A stretch of DNA of 64,000 nt from Scytonema millei VB511283 (lineage in GTDB: Bacteria; Cyanobacteriota; Cyanobacteriia; Cyanobacteriales; Chroococcidiopsidaceae), in assembly GCF_000817735.3 (NCBI RefSeq), contig NZ_JTJC03000003.1, forward strand, positions 558,001-622,000. Reading direction: 5' to 3'. The first letter of the stretch is position 1. Every line of letters begins with the position of its first letter. Shown piece by piece: positions 55,045 to 64,000 of this stretch. The position numbers and the translations under genes were made by a program. The notes under the pieces were generated by a model. That model ran no database searches. It saw only the letters and a list, made by a program, of their open reading frames with translations, and was not told the DNA's origin.

Positions 55045-56745
55045 CTAGGGACGTTGAATAATCGTTTCCAGCACCCGTCGTTTTTGTTTGGAGTCAATCC
55101 CGACCAACCGGACGTATTCGCCTTCATGTTCGGCAAGACAAGCTTCCAGCGCGGCAACGACCTCGGACTCGTTTCTGCTGGTAATCGGGCTACAACTCTT
55201 CCAAGAACCAGTGCGGAAGCGGCGTTGGTCTACGTGTTCCGAGCCAATTGTATGCCCTGCTGCTATGAGGTGGCGTACTTGGTCTACAACATCGCCCCCT
55301 AGTTTAGAACTTGTTGCCCTACCTGAATTGGAACTACTGCCATTACCATATGAAGGAGTAGAGGCGTAGTTAGAATGACCTGCTGAATGACCTGCTGACT
55401 GAGAAACCACTGGTCCGTCGGGACGCTGAATGATGGTTTCTAGTACCCGCTGTCTGCGTCTGGGGTCAACGCCGATCAAGCGCACGTACTCCCCTGAAAA
55501 CTCAGCGAGGCTGGCTTCCACGGCTGAGATGACTTGAGATAACTGGTTAGAGTTAATCGTGCCGCAGCTAGCCCAAGAACCGGTGCGGAAGCGACGGCGA
55601 TCGACGTGTTCCGTCCCAACTTGATAGCCTTGTGCCAGCAAACCACGAATTTGCTCGACGGTCTCGGAATCGAGTTTGGAGCTGCCTGTCGAACCGCCGC
55701 CATAGCTGCTACTGCTAGCCGCACTACTGCGGTAGCTGCTGCTAGTTGGTGGTACGGTAGCTCTCGCCGCGCCGTTACTCTGGATTAAGGCTTGTCCGTT
55801 AGGTCTTTGAATAATTGTTTCTAATACTCGTTGCCTGCGTCTGGGGTCAATTCCAAACAACCGGACGTATTCGCCTTCATGTTCTGCCAAACAAGATTCT
55901 AAAGCCGCGATCGCCTCTGACTCCGAGCGAGGTTCGAGTGGCGTGCAACTCTTCCACGTTCCAGTGCGGAAACGGCGCTGGTCTACGTGTTCTGTGCCAA
56001 TCTTGTATCCTTGCGACAATAGGTGTCGCACTTGCTCTACTGCTTCTGTATTCAATCGTCTACCCATAATTCCACTAGCACTCCCATTAACGCCTCTATC
56101 CCCATCCGCTTGAGGTTGTGACAGCTCGTCGCGAATGGGGGTGATGCAAGCCTTATCGTCAGCGCAAAGATAACCCGAGCGCAGCGAGTTATTGACCCCA
56201 ATGACGTGACGCGCAAACTCTCGGTCTACTTGTTGCACGTCGGGTAAGCGATCGGCTTGCTGTTGGTTGGTAATTGTCGCTCCCGAAGGTACGTACTTCC
56301 CAGCCGGAATCTCTACATCTTGGATCAGGACGTGCATCATGACAATGCACCCATTACCAATCCTGGCGTTGAATACAGTGGAACGAAAGCCGATGAAGCA
56401 ATCATCTCCCACGTATGCCGGTCCGTGGATCAACGCCATGTGAGTAATGGAAGTATTTTTCCCGATCCATACCGAATATTGTTTGCCATCGTCCCCGATC
56501 ACGCGACCTTGTTCCAGTCCGTGAATCACTACCCCATCCTGCACGTTCGTGCCTGCACCGATATGAAAAGGAGTGCCTTCATCGGCGCGAATTGAGGTTC
56601 CTGGCGCGATTAGGACGTTAGAACTGATATGGACGTTCCCAATCACGTTGGAAAAGGAATGTACGTATGCAGTTTCGTCAATCTGTGGCTCTGCCAAATT
56701 TTTCGACCAGGGGGTAGGCGGGGCAGCATAGCTGCGGGCTACCAT
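55045..56745 (-). CDS. ccmM: Carboxysome scaffold CcmM with gamma-carbonic anhydrase domain and three SSUL modules
   Basis: 566 residues. The N-terminal gamma-carbonic anhydrase domain (about 20-200) keeps His75, His102 and His107 ([17 protein letters not shown]) and the Cys194/Cys200 pair ([10 protein letters not shown]), positions known to be needed for activity in the Thermosynechococcus enzyme, so it may be active. Three RbcS-like SSUL modules follow (about 229-318, 356-445, 478-566), linking RuBisCO. Modules 1 and 3 have a Cys pair (KSCTPLEP...LESCLAEH); module 2 lacks the second Cys (VEASLAEF). An internal ATG (residue 227) may give a short form. Confidence 0.95.
   Translation of the reverse strand: MVARSYAAPPTPWSKNLAEPQIDETAYVHSFSNVIGNVHISSNVLIAPGTSIRADEGTPFHIGAGTNVQDGVVIHGLEQGRVIGDDGKQYSVWIGKNTSITHMALIHGPAYVGDDCFIGFRSTVFNARIGNGCIVMMHVLIQDVEIPAGKYVPSGATITNQQQADRLPDVQQVDREFARHVIGVNNSLRSGYLCADDKACITPIRDELSQPQADGDRGVNGSASGIMGRRLNTEAVEQVRHLLSQGYKIGTEHVDQRRFRTGTWKSCTPLEPRSESEAIAALESCLAEHEGEYVRLFGIDPRRRQRVLETIIQRPNGQALIQSNGAARATVPPTSSSYRSSAASSSSYGGGSTGSSKLDSETVEQIRGLLAQGYQVGTEHVDRRRFRTGSWASCGTINSNQLSQVISAVEASLAEFSGEYVRLIGVDPRRRQRVLETIIQRPDGPVVSQSAGHSAGHSNYASTPSYGNGSSSNSGRATSSKLGGDVVDQVRHLIAAGHTIGSEHVDQRRFRTGSWKSCSPITSRNESEVVAALEACLAEHEGEYVRLVGIDSKQKRRVLETIIQRP
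56065..56067 (-). promoter_or_regulatory. Possible internal translation start for short CcmM (M35-like)
   Basis: Met227 (in [12 protein letters not shown]) lies just before the first SSUL module. GGAATT sits immediately upstream and GGGAG a little further. Starting here would give a 340-residue, all-SSUL protein, like the M35 form made from an internal start in Synechococcus elongatus. Confidence 0.5.
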
Positions 56746-56800
56746 ACGTTAAAATCCTCAGAAATATCCTGTTGCTATGAATTGACTTTGCCGCGATCGC

Positions 56801-57115
56801 CTAAGGAAAGCTCGATCGATCTTGCTCTCTTTTGCTGTACAGGTTGCGATTGTCTACGCTGACAGTATCGATAATTCCTACTACCAATGCATCTAGGGGA
56901 CGCGATTGATTGCCCTCGATCTGACGGGCAGCACTGCCGCGACTAACTAAAACCCACTCATCCACACCAGCACCTATCCAATCGGCTGCTACCTCATATT
57001 CGGGTAGCAGGCGACCGTCAGCATCGATAAATTGCAACAGCAGTAGCTTGGCTCCTCGCAAACTCGGTTCTTTATGGGTACTGACGACCGTACCCCGAAC
57101 TTGAGCGATTTGCAT
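56801..57115 (-). CDS. ccmL: Carboxysome vertex protein CcmL
   Basis: 104-residue EutN/CcmL-type pentamer that caps shell vertices. Features: MQIAQVRGTVVSTHKEPSLRGAK, LLLQFIDADG, AADWIGAGVDEWVLVSRGSA and VVGIIDTVSVDN. Normal length. It sits six bases after the upstream ccmK stop, so translational coupling is likely. Confidence 0.96.
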   Translation of the reverse strand: MQIAQVRGTVVSTHKEPSLRGAKLLLLQFIDADGRLLPEYEVAADWIGAGVDEWVLVSRGSAARQIEGNQSRPLDALVVGIIDTVSVDNRNLYSKREQDRSSFP

Positions 57116-57121
57116 TCAGGG

Positions 57122-57463
57122 TTACGGTCTGTTGTAAGGACGGATACCGCTGACGCTCTCGCGGAACTGTTCTACAGCTTCTGTATAACGAATCGGCAGC
57201 ACGTATTCTAGGTTTTCGTGAGGACGAGCGATGATGTGGGTAGACAAGACCTGTCCGCCATTCACGCGCTTGACGGAATCTATACCAGCGGATACCGAAG
57301 CTTGCACTTCCGAAACGTCGCCTCGTACGATCACCGTGACTCGACCGCTACCGATCTTTTCATAGCCCACCAGAGTGACGCGAGCTGCTTTTACCATCGC
57401 GTCAGCTGCTTCCACAACTGCGGGGAAGCCCAACGTTTCAATCATTCCTACTGCGATTGCCAT
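57122..57463 (-). CDS. ccmK: Carboxysome shell protein CcmK (copy 2 in transcript order)
   Basis: 113-residue BMC-H hexamer. [21 protein letters not shown] start, the canonical pore segment KIGSGR (about 37-42) and [17 protein letters not shown]. The C-terminal tail ([12 protein letters not shown]) is longer than in the upstream copy. Second gene of the ccm operon; K1/K2 naming is not resolved by sequence alone. Confidence 0.96.
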   Translation of the reverse strand: MAIAVGMIETLGFPAVVEAADAMVKAARVTLVGYEKIGSGRVTVIVRGDVSEVQASVSAGIDSVKRVNGGQVLSTHIIARPHENLEYVLPIRYTEAVEQFRESVSGIRPYNRP

Positions 57464-57537
57464 TTTGTTTTACTCCGTAACTGAAAGTAGCGTAAGGTTA
57501 TCAAACTGAAAAACTGAAAGCTGAGGATTTATTGCGG

Positions 57538-57846
57538 CTAAGTGCGGAACTGTTCTACAGCCTCGGTATAGCGAATTGGCAGTACGTATTCGAGGTTTTC
57601 GTGGGGACGGGCAATGATGTGGGTGGAGAGAACTTCACCACCATTGACTCGTTTAGCTGCTTCAATGCCAGCGGAAACCGAAGCTTGTACTTCTGAAACG
57701 TCGCCCCGCACGATCACCGTGACGCGAGCGCTACCAATTTTCTCGTAACCCACTAGAGTGACACGGGCAGCTTTTACCATCGCATCAGCTGCTTCAACAA
57801 CTGCGGGAAAGCCCTTAGTCTCAATCATTCCAACCGCGATCGGCAT
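57538..57846 (-). CDS. ccmK: Carboxysome shell protein CcmK (operon-leading copy)
   Basis: 102-residue BMC-H hexamer, first gene of the operon. It is nearly identical to the next copy but has KIGSAR in place of KIGSGR at the pore-lining loop and lacks the extended tail. AGGAGAAG lies about 8 bp before the ATG. Gap to the next ccmK is 74 bp. Confidence 0.96.
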   Translation of the reverse strand: MPIAVGMIETKGFPAVVEAADAMVKAARVTLVGYEKIGSARVTVIVRGDVSEVQASVSAGIEAAKRVNGGEVLSTHIIARPHENLEYVLPIRYTEAVEQFRT

Positions 57847-58514
57847 TTTTACTCTTCTCCTTGATGGCGCGTAAGTAAACCTAGTGGATTTAGTTTGACA
57901 GTAAATTTTTGACGAGAATACCCATTCTTAATTAGAAAAAAGTCTTCCTGAAATAAGCATAGGGAAGCTTTGCTCCCCTGACAATATAAATCATTATGAT
58001 AATTTTGAATGAGAATGTTTAAAAAAACTTAACGGTGTATTTTTCGCTCGATCTGACATCTAAACCGCCCCTGTTTATCGCTATTCTACTTTTGTTTTAT
58101 AATTTTTTAATTACATTTAGATAAAGCAAACTTATACCTCATCCACTTCATCCTCTAGAGCGATTGCCGAAGGTCACGTCTGATGGCTCTAGGAGTTTTT
58201 ACTGACCAATAGCCACTGACCGACGAAATCTCGCCTGCTTGGGTGCTATAATTGCCTACACTCAAGCTAAATCAGTTTGACATGGTTAATACAAAGAGTG
58301 AATTTTGGCAAGAGTGCAAATCATTTGAGAAAATACTCACCCGGCTACATTTTGCAAGGAAAAACTATTAATAACAAAAACATTCAGAGAACGAAAATAG
58401 TCCAAACGAGATTGACAAACAGAAATTAAAACAATTCAAACGTCTCTACTGAGAACACTAGAATTGCCCCCAAATAAATTTTTTTTTAGTTGCAAATAAG
58501 TGGGAAAATTGCAA
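57847..58514. other. Divergent ccm / ndhF4 control region
   Basis: 668 bp separating the leftward ccm operon from the rightward ndhF-ndhD-cupB operon. AT-rich, no recognised gene. One TTA-N8-TAA string (58097-58110) matches CmpR-type spacing but lies in an A/T run. A 29-codon ORF (58281-58370) was seen and rejected. Confidence 0.55.
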
Positions 58515-60362
58515 ATGACGCAGTTTTTATTCATAAATAGTTGGTGGGTTCCCTTCTATGGCTTGATTGGTGCAGTCCTCACCTTACCTTGGGCAATGGG
58601 AATAGTGCGTCGCACTGGACCTAGACCTGCTGCTTACCTAAATTTATTGATGACTGTGGTAGCTTTTATCCACAGCGTTATCCTCTTCAGGGATATGTGG
58701 GATCGAGAACCGCAAAGCTTTCTCTTTACCTGGTTCAAAGCTGCCGACTTAGATTTATCTTTTGCGTTGGACGTGTCGCCAGTCACCCTTGGTGCAGCAG
58801 TTCTCATTACTGGTTTGAGCTTGCTGGCACAGATTTACGCCTTGGGATACATGGAGAAAGACTATGCCATAGCGCGGTTTTTTGCCTTGATGGGATTTTT
58901 TGAGGCAGCGCTATCGGGCTTGGCTTTGAGCGATTCCTTGATCCTCAGCTACGCTCTACTGGAAATGCTGACGCTTTCTACTTATTTGCTGGTCGGCTTT
59001 TGGTACGCTCAGCCGTTAGTAGTGACAGCGGCAAGGGATGCCTTTTTAACAAAACGAGTGGGGGACATACTGTTATTGATGGGAGTTGTGACCCTCGCTT
59101 CCTTCGCTGGTAGCCTCAACTTCTCCGACTTGAATGAATGGGCGCAAACAGCTCAACTATCACCTTTAACATCAACGCTACTAGGCATAGCTTTAATTGC
59201 CGCACCAGCCGGGAAGTGCGCTCAATTTCCTTTGCATTTGTGGTTAGACGAGGCAATGGAAGGTCCAAACCCCGCTTCTGTACTACGAAACTCGATGGTG
59301 GTATCGGGTGGGGCATATGTGTTGTATAAATTGCAACCCATATTGGCACTGTCACCTGTAGCATCTGAAATTTTAGTCATTCTCGGCACGGTAACGGCAG
59401 TAGGAGCATCGTTAGTTTCGATCGCCCAAATTGATATTAAGCGGGCGCTGTCCCATTCCACTAGCGCCTACATGGGACTGGTATTTTTATCGGTAGGTTT
59501 GCAGCAGGGTGGCGTAGCGCTGATGTTGCTATTTACCCACGCGATCGCCAAGGCATTACTATTTATGAGTGCAGGCTCGATCATTGCCACTACGCACACC
59601 CAAGATTTAACGGAAATGGGAGGTTTGTGGTCGCGGATGCCTGCGACCACAACGGCTTTTGTCGTCGGTGCAGCCGGACTGGTGACGCTCATTCCCCTGG
59701 GTAGCTTCTGGGCAATGGTGCAGTGGGCAAACGGCTTTTGGATAGTTAGCCCTTGGGTTGTCGGCGTGTTGCTCGTAGTGAATGGTTTAACGACACTCAA
59801 TCTCACTCGCGTCTTCCGACTCGTTTTCTGGGGCGACCCGCAGCCAAAAACTCGCCGCGCTCCAGAGGTCATGTGGCACATGGCTTTACCTATGGTATCG
59901 CTGACAATAGTAACTCTGCTAGTTCCGTTGATGTTACAGCAGTGGGGATTGTTACCGAGTTGGGAAAACACCAACTGGCAAGCAGTCACTCTCTTAATGG
60001 CATCAAGTGGATTAGGACTAGCAATCGGCTCGACAATATACCTACATAAAGCTTGGTCGCGACCCGTGCAATTGCAATGGCGATTTTTGCAAGACTTGTT
60101 GGGCTACGATTTCTATGTAGATGAGGTTTACAAAGTCACCGTTGTTTTGGCAGTGAATTCGATCTCCAAAATTTCCGCCTGGATCGATCGCTACATCTTA
60201 GATGGCTTAGTAAATTTAGTTGGCATTGTCACCATCTTTAGCGGTCAAAGCTTGAAGTACACCATCTCCGGTCAATCGCAAGCCTATATGCTCACCATCC
60301 TCCTCGGAGTCGGTCTGCTCGGCTTAATTATCAGCTGGTCTTTAGGATACATTTTTCAGTAA
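58515..60362 (+). CDS. ndhF4: NDH-1 subunit NdhF, CO2-uptake type
   Basis: 615-residue membrane subunit (NuoL-like) of an NDH-1MS-type complex that couples electron flow to CO2 hydration. It has about 15 transmembrane helices and the conserved antiporter-like regions around PLHLWLDEAMEGPNPASVL and KRALSHSTSAYMGLVFLS. Followed by ndhD and cupB in the same direction. The arrangement next to the ccm operon fits the constitutive ndhF4-ndhD4-cupB set rather than the inducible ndhF3-ndhD3-cupA-cupS set, since no cupS is seen. ATG at 58515; a GTG 15 bp upstream is possible. Confidence 0.85.
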   Translation: MTQFLFINSWWVPFYGLIGAVLTLPWAMGIVRRTGPRPAAYLNLLMTVVAFIHSVILFRDMWDREPQSFLFTWFKAADLDLSFALDVSPVTLGAAVLITGLSLLAQIYALGYMEKDYAIARFFALMGFFEAALSGLALSDSLILSYALLEMLTLSTYLLVGFWYAQPLVVTAARDAFLTKRVGDILLLMGVVTLASFAGSLNFSDLNEWAQTAQLSPLTSTLLGIALIAAPAGKCAQFPLHLWLDEAMEGPNPASVLRNSMVVSGGAYVLYKLQPILALSPVASEILVILGTVTAVGASLVSIAQIDIKRALSHSTSAYMGLVFLSVGLQQGGVALMLLFTHAIAKALLFMSAGSIIATTHTQDLTEMGGLWSRMPATTTAFVVGAAGLVTLIPLGSFWAMVQWANGFWIVSPWVVGVLLVVNGLTTLNLTRVFRLVFWGDPQPKTRRAPEVMWHMALPMVSLTIVTLLVPLMLQQWGLLPSWENTNWQAVTLLMASSGLGLAIGSTIYLHKAWSRPVQLQWRFLQDLLGYDFYVDEVYKVTVVLAVNSISKISAWIDRYILDGLVNLVGIVTIFSGQSLKYTISGQSQAYMLTILLGVGLLGLIISWSLGYIFQ

Positions 60363-60445
60363 GTAGTGGCTAGTGGCTGGCGACTAGCCACTAGATAAAG
60401 AATCCAGCCCTCACCCCTCACCCCTCACTCCTCACTCCTTCACAG

Positions 60446-61942
60446 ATGCTCAGTGCTTTCATTTGCTTACCAGTCTTAGGTGCGGTGCTAATCTGGGTTT
60501 TGCCTCCAGGTGAGAGCCGATCGCGTTATATTGCTTTAGCAGTTACTGCTGCTACATTTATTTGGAGTATTGTTCTCGGGTTTCGATTCGATCCTGGGGA
60601 TGGTGCTTTTCAGTTTCAAGAAGCACTACCTTGGATAGATGCTTTGGGTTTGAGCTATCGCCTCGGTGTGGATGGGTTATCTTTCCCATTATTGGTGTTG
60701 AATGGCTTACTCACTTGCGTTGCACTTTACAGCACCAATAACCAAGTGGCGCGATCGCGATTCTACTATTCTCTGATTCTGCTACTCAATACGGGTGTTG
60801 CTGGAGCTTTCCTGTCTCAGGATCTCTTGCTATTCTTTCTGTTCTACGAACTGGAATTGATTCCCCTGTATTTGTTAATTGCGATTTGGGGTGGCGCAAG
60901 ACGCGGCTATGCAGCGACGAAGTTTCTAATTTATACAGCAATTTCGGGCATTCTGATTTTAGCTGCCTTTTTGGGTCTGGTTTTATTAAGTGGGACGGGT
61001 TCTTTTGCTTACGAACCTTTACGTACTGCTGCCTTGAGTTTACCGTTGACAACACAATTGATTTTACTAGGGGCAATTGTTGCCGGTTTCGGGATTAAAA
61101 TCCCCCTAGTTCCCTTTCACACCTGGCTACCAGATGCTCACGTCGAGGCTTCTACACCCGTTTCCGTGCTGTTGGCGGGGGTGCTGTTGAAGTTGGGAAC
61201 CTACGGTTTGTTGCGCTTTGGCATGGACTTGTTACCGGAGGCTTGGGCAGCATTTGCCCCTTGGCTAGCAACTTGGGCAGTCGTCAGCGTGCTGTATGGG
61301 GCTTCCTGCGCGATTGCCCAAACTGATATGAAAAAGATGGTAGCCTATAGCTCTATCGGTCACATGGGTTACGTGTTACTGGCAGCAGCGGCGGCGACAC
61401 CTTTGAGTATTTTAGCAACAGTGTTGCAAATGATCAGTCACGGTTTGATTTCAGCACTTCTGTTTCTACTAGTAGGGGTAGTTTACGAAAAAGCTGGTAG
61501 TCGGGATACTCAAGTGTTAAGAGGACTACTCAACCCCGAACGAGGTTTACCTGTCATTGGCAGCTTGATGATTTTGGGCGTGATGGCAAGCGCTGGAATT
61601 CCTGGTATGGTGGGGTTTGTGGCAGAGTTTCTCGTTTTTCGCGGCAGTTTTCCCGTCTTCCCTACCCAAACTCTCCTCAGTATGGTGGGGACTGGTTTGA
61701 CTGCGGTGTATTTCTTACTCTTGGTGAACCGCGCCTTTTTCGGACGGCTATCGCCCCAGGTTGAGAATTTACCTAAAGTTTACTGGTCGGATCGCCTTCC
61801 CGCGATCGCTTTAGCAATACTAATTGTAGTGCTGGGGATTCAACCGAGTTGGATGTCCCGCTGGAGCGAACGCACAACTACGGCAATGGTAAATAATGTA
61901 GAGGCGATCGCTCATCTAGCGGTCAAGAATCCGCGATCGTAA
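60446..61942 (+). CDS. ndhD4: NDH-1 subunit NdhD, CO2-uptake type
   Basis: 498-residue NuoM-like membrane subunit with about 14 helices. Landmarks: YRLGVDGLSFPLLVLNGL, FFLFYELELIPLYLLIAIWG, FHTWLPDAHVEASTPVSVLL and DMKKMVAYSSIGHMGYVLL. Part of the CO2-uptake NDH-1 complex with the preceding ndhF and following cupB. An 83-bp gap with GTGGCTA/CTCACCC repeats separates it from ndhF. Confidence 0.88.
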   Translation: MLSAFICLPVLGAVLIWVLPPGESRSRYIALAVTAATFIWSIVLGFRFDPGDGAFQFQEALPWIDALGLSYRLGVDGLSFPLLVLNGLLTCVALYSTNNQVARSRFYYSLILLLNTGVAGAFLSQDLLLFFLFYELELIPLYLLIAIWGGARRGYAATKFLIYTAISGILILAAFLGLVLLSGTGSFAYEPLRTAALSLPLTTQLILLGAIVAGFGIKIPLVPFHTWLPDAHVEASTPVSVLLAGVLLKLGTYGLLRFGMDLLPEAWAAFAPWLATWAVVSVLYGASCAIAQTDMKKMVAYSSIGHMGYVLLAAAAATPLSILATVLQMISHGLISALLFLLVGVVYEKAGSRDTQVLRGLLNPERGLPVIGSLMILGVMASAGIPGMVGFVAEFLVFRGSFPVFPTQTLLSMVGTGLTAVYFLLLVNRAFFGRLSPQVENLPKVYWSDRLPAIALAILIVVLGIQPSWMSRWSERTTTAMVNNVEAIAHLAVKNPRS

Positions 61943-62104
61943 ATTAGTTTGACTAACATCTGTCCCTACTGGCAAGATTCACATCCATAGGGGCAGATTT
62001 TGCCAACCGATGTATGGAAGAATTAAATATAAAGTTCTGTTCCGCCAATAATAAAGCCATTTGCCGAGCGCTATGTACAGACATATACGCAAAGTCTGTA
62101 CGCC

Positions 62105-62142
62105 GATAACTGACAACTGATAACTGATAACTGATAACTGAT
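62105..62142. repeat. STRR before cupB
   Basis: ACTGATA heptamers ending one base before the cupB ATG, displacing any normal Shine-Dalgarno sequence. Confidence 0.85.
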
Positions 62143-63273
62143 ATGGTCAGCATCACTAACAAGCCTACCAGCCATCCTTTAGCAGAATATATTCAAAGGT
62201 TACAAACCGGAGAAGCTTTACTCGCAGATACTCCTGAAAATGTTTTAGAAGTTGTAGGAATCCTCAAAAGCTACGGTGTGGTTTTAGATGCCTACTGGCG
62301 AAATTTAACCTATATTTCCGAAAATCAGTTTTTAGTCTTTTTCCCCTTTTTCAAGTATTTCAATGGGGAATTTTCTATTAGCAAATTACTCCGTCATTGG
62401 TGGCACGATCGGATCAATTTTGAGTACGCCGAATATTGCATGAAAGCTATGTTTTGGCATGGTGGCGGCGGTTTGGATGCTTATTTAGACACGCTGGAAT
62501 TTAAAGAACGAGCAGCAGCAGCCATTCAAGCAAAGTTTAAAAACAATCCTTTGGTTTTGGGAGTAAACCAACTTTTCCCCGAATTTTTACCGGAATTGGT
62601 GCGCCAGCAAGCTTATTACAGCGGCTTGGGTCAATTTTGGCACGTCATGAGCGATATGTTTTTGCAGCTGAGCGATCGCTACGATCGCGGTGAAATCAAA
62701 ACTATTCCGCAGGTAGTCGAGCATATCTTAAATGGTTTGGTTGCCGATGCTAATACACCAATTACTTACACGGTAAACATTAAAGGCAAAGACTACGAAA
62801 TTATTCCCAAAAGCGCGGGTTTAACTTTCCTTCCCGATACAGCCGTACCCTACGTCGAGGCAGTTTTCTTTCGAGGTACGCCGTTCCAAGGTACAGTTTC
62901 TTATAACGCTCAAGCACATCAAATTTCCCCCGATCAAGCGCGATTTGCTTACGGTGCGTTGTATGCAGATCCTTTACCGATTGGTGGTGCTGGTATTCCT
63001 CCGACGCTGTTGATGCAAGATATGCGGCATTACTTACCCGAATATCTGCATGAAGTCTATCGTCGCACTAAGCGCGGAGAAGATGACTTGCGGGTACAAA
63101 TTTGTATGACTTTCCAAAAGTCGATGTTTTGCGTCACCACAGCCGCAATTTTAGGACTGATGCCTTATCCAGCAAATACTCAAGATCCGTCAGAACAGCA
63201 GGCAAATATTACTTACCTCGAAAATTGGATGGATCGGTTTATGACTTCGCGGTTGTTGGATGTAAATAGATAG
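62143..63273 (+). CDS. cupB: CO2 hydration protein, CupB/ChpX type
   Basis: 376-residue soluble partner of NDH-1MS', a carbonic-anhydrase-like subunit that makes bicarbonate from CO2 at the thylakoid. Typical stretches: LAEYIQRLQTGEALLADTPE, YFNGEFSISKLLRHWWHDRI, MFWHGGGGLDAYLDTLEF and RVQICMTFQKSMFCVTTAAI. Assignment to CupB rather than CupA rests on context (no cupS, next to ccm). It follows ndhD by 200 bp. Confidence 0.88.
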   Translation: MVSITNKPTSHPLAEYIQRLQTGEALLADTPENVLEVVGILKSYGVVLDAYWRNLTYISENQFLVFFPFFKYFNGEFSISKLLRHWWHDRINFEYAEYCMKAMFWHGGGGLDAYLDTLEFKERAAAAIQAKFKNNPLVLGVNQLFPEFLPELVRQQAYYSGLGQFWHVMSDMFLQLSDRYDRGEIKTIPQVVEHILNGLVADANTPITYTVNIKGKDYEIIPKSAGLTFLPDTAVPYVEAVFFRGTPFQGTVSYNAQAHQISPDQARFAYGALYADPLPIGGAGIPPTLLMQDMRHYLPEYLHEVYRRTKRGEDDLRVQICMTFQKSMFCVTTAAILGLMPYPANTQDPSEQQANITYLENWMDRFMTSRLLDVNR

Positions 63274-63300
63274 TCGGATGTGAATAGGTAGATGGTGAGA

Positions 63301-63339
63301 GGCGATCGCATTGTTTTAGGATGGAAGGGTGCGATCGCC
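63301..63339. terminator. HIP1-based hairpin between cupB and hepT
   Basis: GGCGATCGCA and TGCGATCGCC form a 10-bp stem with a 19-base loop between convergent genes. No T run follows, so termination is uncertain. Confidence 0.4.
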
Positions 63340-63394
63340 ACTCTCTCTACAGCTATTGGTGAAGCCTGTCCCTTGCCCAGTTACCTCGCCTAAC

Positions 63395-63733
63395 TTACGT
63401 TTCAGGAGGAATTTGTGTCTTCAATTCTTCAATCAAGATCGGTATCTCATTTTGCACGACATTCCAAACGATGTTGAAGTTGACAGCATCGTATTCATGT
63501 ACTAACCGATTTCGCATTCCGTTAATTTCTTGCCATGAAACGTTTGGCAAGGTCTGTCGGGTTGCTTCGGAAACTCGTCTTGCGGCTTCGGCAATCACCA
63601 GCAATCGTCGAATTACTGCATCTTGAAGCTGCACATTTTTCACAAACTCACCTTTCGAGCATTGAGCAGTGTAGATGATGATGAGTTCTGCAGATTGCAG
63701 CATATCAAGCAAGAATTGAAGATCCCGTTGCAT
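63395..63733 (-). CDS. hepT: HepT-like toxin (DUF86)
   Basis: 112-residue HEPN-type RNase toxin. The RX4-6H catalytic motif with tyrosine is RNRLVHEYD (about 82-90), preceded by ARRVSEATRQTLPNVSWQEI. In characterised pairs the MntA antitoxin AMPylates the Tyr in the motif region to silence the toxin. The start overlaps the upstream mntA gene by 29 bp, the usual antitoxin-first order. Confidence 0.9.
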   Translation of the reverse strand: MQRDLQFLLDMLQSAELIIIYTAQCSKGEFVKNVQLQDAVIRRLLVIAEAARRVSEATRQTLPNVSWQEINGMRNRLVHEYDAVNFNIVWNVVQNEIPILIEELKTQIPPET

Positions 63734-64000
63734 AAATCACTTGAGCAGAGGAAAGAATTTCTTGGCGGCGTAGGTAATTACGACTGGTTTCAACGCCCTG
63801 ACGGGTAATTAAGTCAATGTCTCGCTGGAAAATGGTTTTTAACTCTGCTTCCATCCGATCCAAAGTACTGAACGTAGGGCGAGCATCTGGGTGAAATTGC
63901 ACCATCACGTCAATATCGCTGTCGGGGCGGAAGCCATCGCGCAGGACGGAACCAAATAGAGCAAACTCGGTAATTTGCCAGCGATCGCAAAATTCAGCAA
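63705..64000 (-). CDS. mntA: MntA-like nucleotidyltransferase antitoxin, 5' end off the window
   Basis: Minimal nucleotidyltransferase; about 97 residues are visible, the N terminus lying beyond base 64000. The catalytic GSx10DxD pattern is present as FGSVLRDGFRPDSDIDVMV, followed by the third-Asp-region PTFSTLDRMEAELK and helix EILSSAQVIYATG. It overlaps hepT and should neutralise it by AMPylation. The internal ATG at 63908 is not the true start because the catalytic motif is upstream of it. Confidence 0.9.
   Translation of the reverse strand, partial: AEFCDRWQITEFALFGSVLRDGFRPDSDIDVMVQFHPDARPTFSTLDRMEAELKTIFQRDIDLITRQGVETSRNYLRRQEILSSAQVIYATGSSILA

Noticed and set aside
58281-58370. 29-codon ORF upstream of ndhF4
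   Set aside because: Polar, no hydrophobic helix or family feature and no clear ribosome-binding site; too short to support.

Overview
The window is chromosomal DNA of a cyanobacterium. The evidence is the very frequent HIP1 octamer GCGATCGC, genes of oxygenic photosynthesis and carbon fixation (petH with a phycobilisome-linker domain, prk, chlI, ftrC, ndhH, the ccm carboxysome operon, ndhF/ndhD/cupB, nblB-like, a CURT1-type thylakoid protein), and dense short tandem heptamer repeats (STRRs) between genes. This repeat load suits a Chroococcidiopsis- or Nostocales-like genome; the genus is inference. No rRNA, tRNA, CRISPR array or intact insertion sequence was seen.

Layout. 1-2.4 kb: the end of an OmpR-type response regulator and mgtE. 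2.6-10 kb: a polyamine-type ABC importer operon (ATPase, Tat lipoprotein, two permeases) interrupted by an opposite-strand four-helix-bundle gene, a divergent GntR/FCD regulator with two matching candidate operators between them, a stand-alone allophanate-hydrolase C-terminal-like protein and a hydantoin/Asp-Glu racemase; together these look like a nitrogenous-compound (ureide/hydantoin-like) salvage locus. 10-25 kb: a PAS protein, ndhH followed by a MidA/NDUFAF7-type methyltransferase, a 31-codon membrane miniprotein ORF, a D-lactate-type dehydrogenase, a CAAD/CURT1 protein, an SLH protein, homoserine dehydrogenase, petH, prk, neutral invertase, a bifunctional-nuclease-family protein and riboflavin synthase. 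25-36 kb: an M23 peptidase, birA, pgeF, two DUF4278 miniproteins, chlI, DUF309, ftrC, a SWIM protein, nblB-like and CBS proteins. 36-50 kb: a GGDEF remnant, YggT, a REC-GGDEF-EAL protein, a flippase, YebC, two PhyH-type oxygenases, a UbiH-type hydroxylase, cyanase, an EcsC/TerB-like protein, GH57 and a Psb35-like protein. 50-52 kb: a TIR-like protein and a NADAR protein. 52-63.3 kb: the CO2-concentrating supercluster, with a cmpR-type LysR gene, ccmO-N-M-L-K-K on the minus strand and ndhF4-ndhD4-cupB on the plus strand. The right edge is a HepT/MntA toxin-antitoxin pair.

The most unusual theme is invasion of protein-coding genes by repeats. Palindromic GGGGCGGGTTT...AAACCCGCCCC elements, a CCCCCCAACCCCC family and heptamer STRRs lie in frame inside homoserine dehydrogenase (two tandem 66-bp copies), the MidA-like methyltransferase and PgeF, and form the 3' ends of several other genes. 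Other points to check are the TIR-like/NADAR pair, three 24-bp-period repeats upstream of chlI, paired GntR operator candidates, a perfect LysR inverted repeat at the cmpR promoter, and a 124-bp imperfect palindrome at 45.4 kb.
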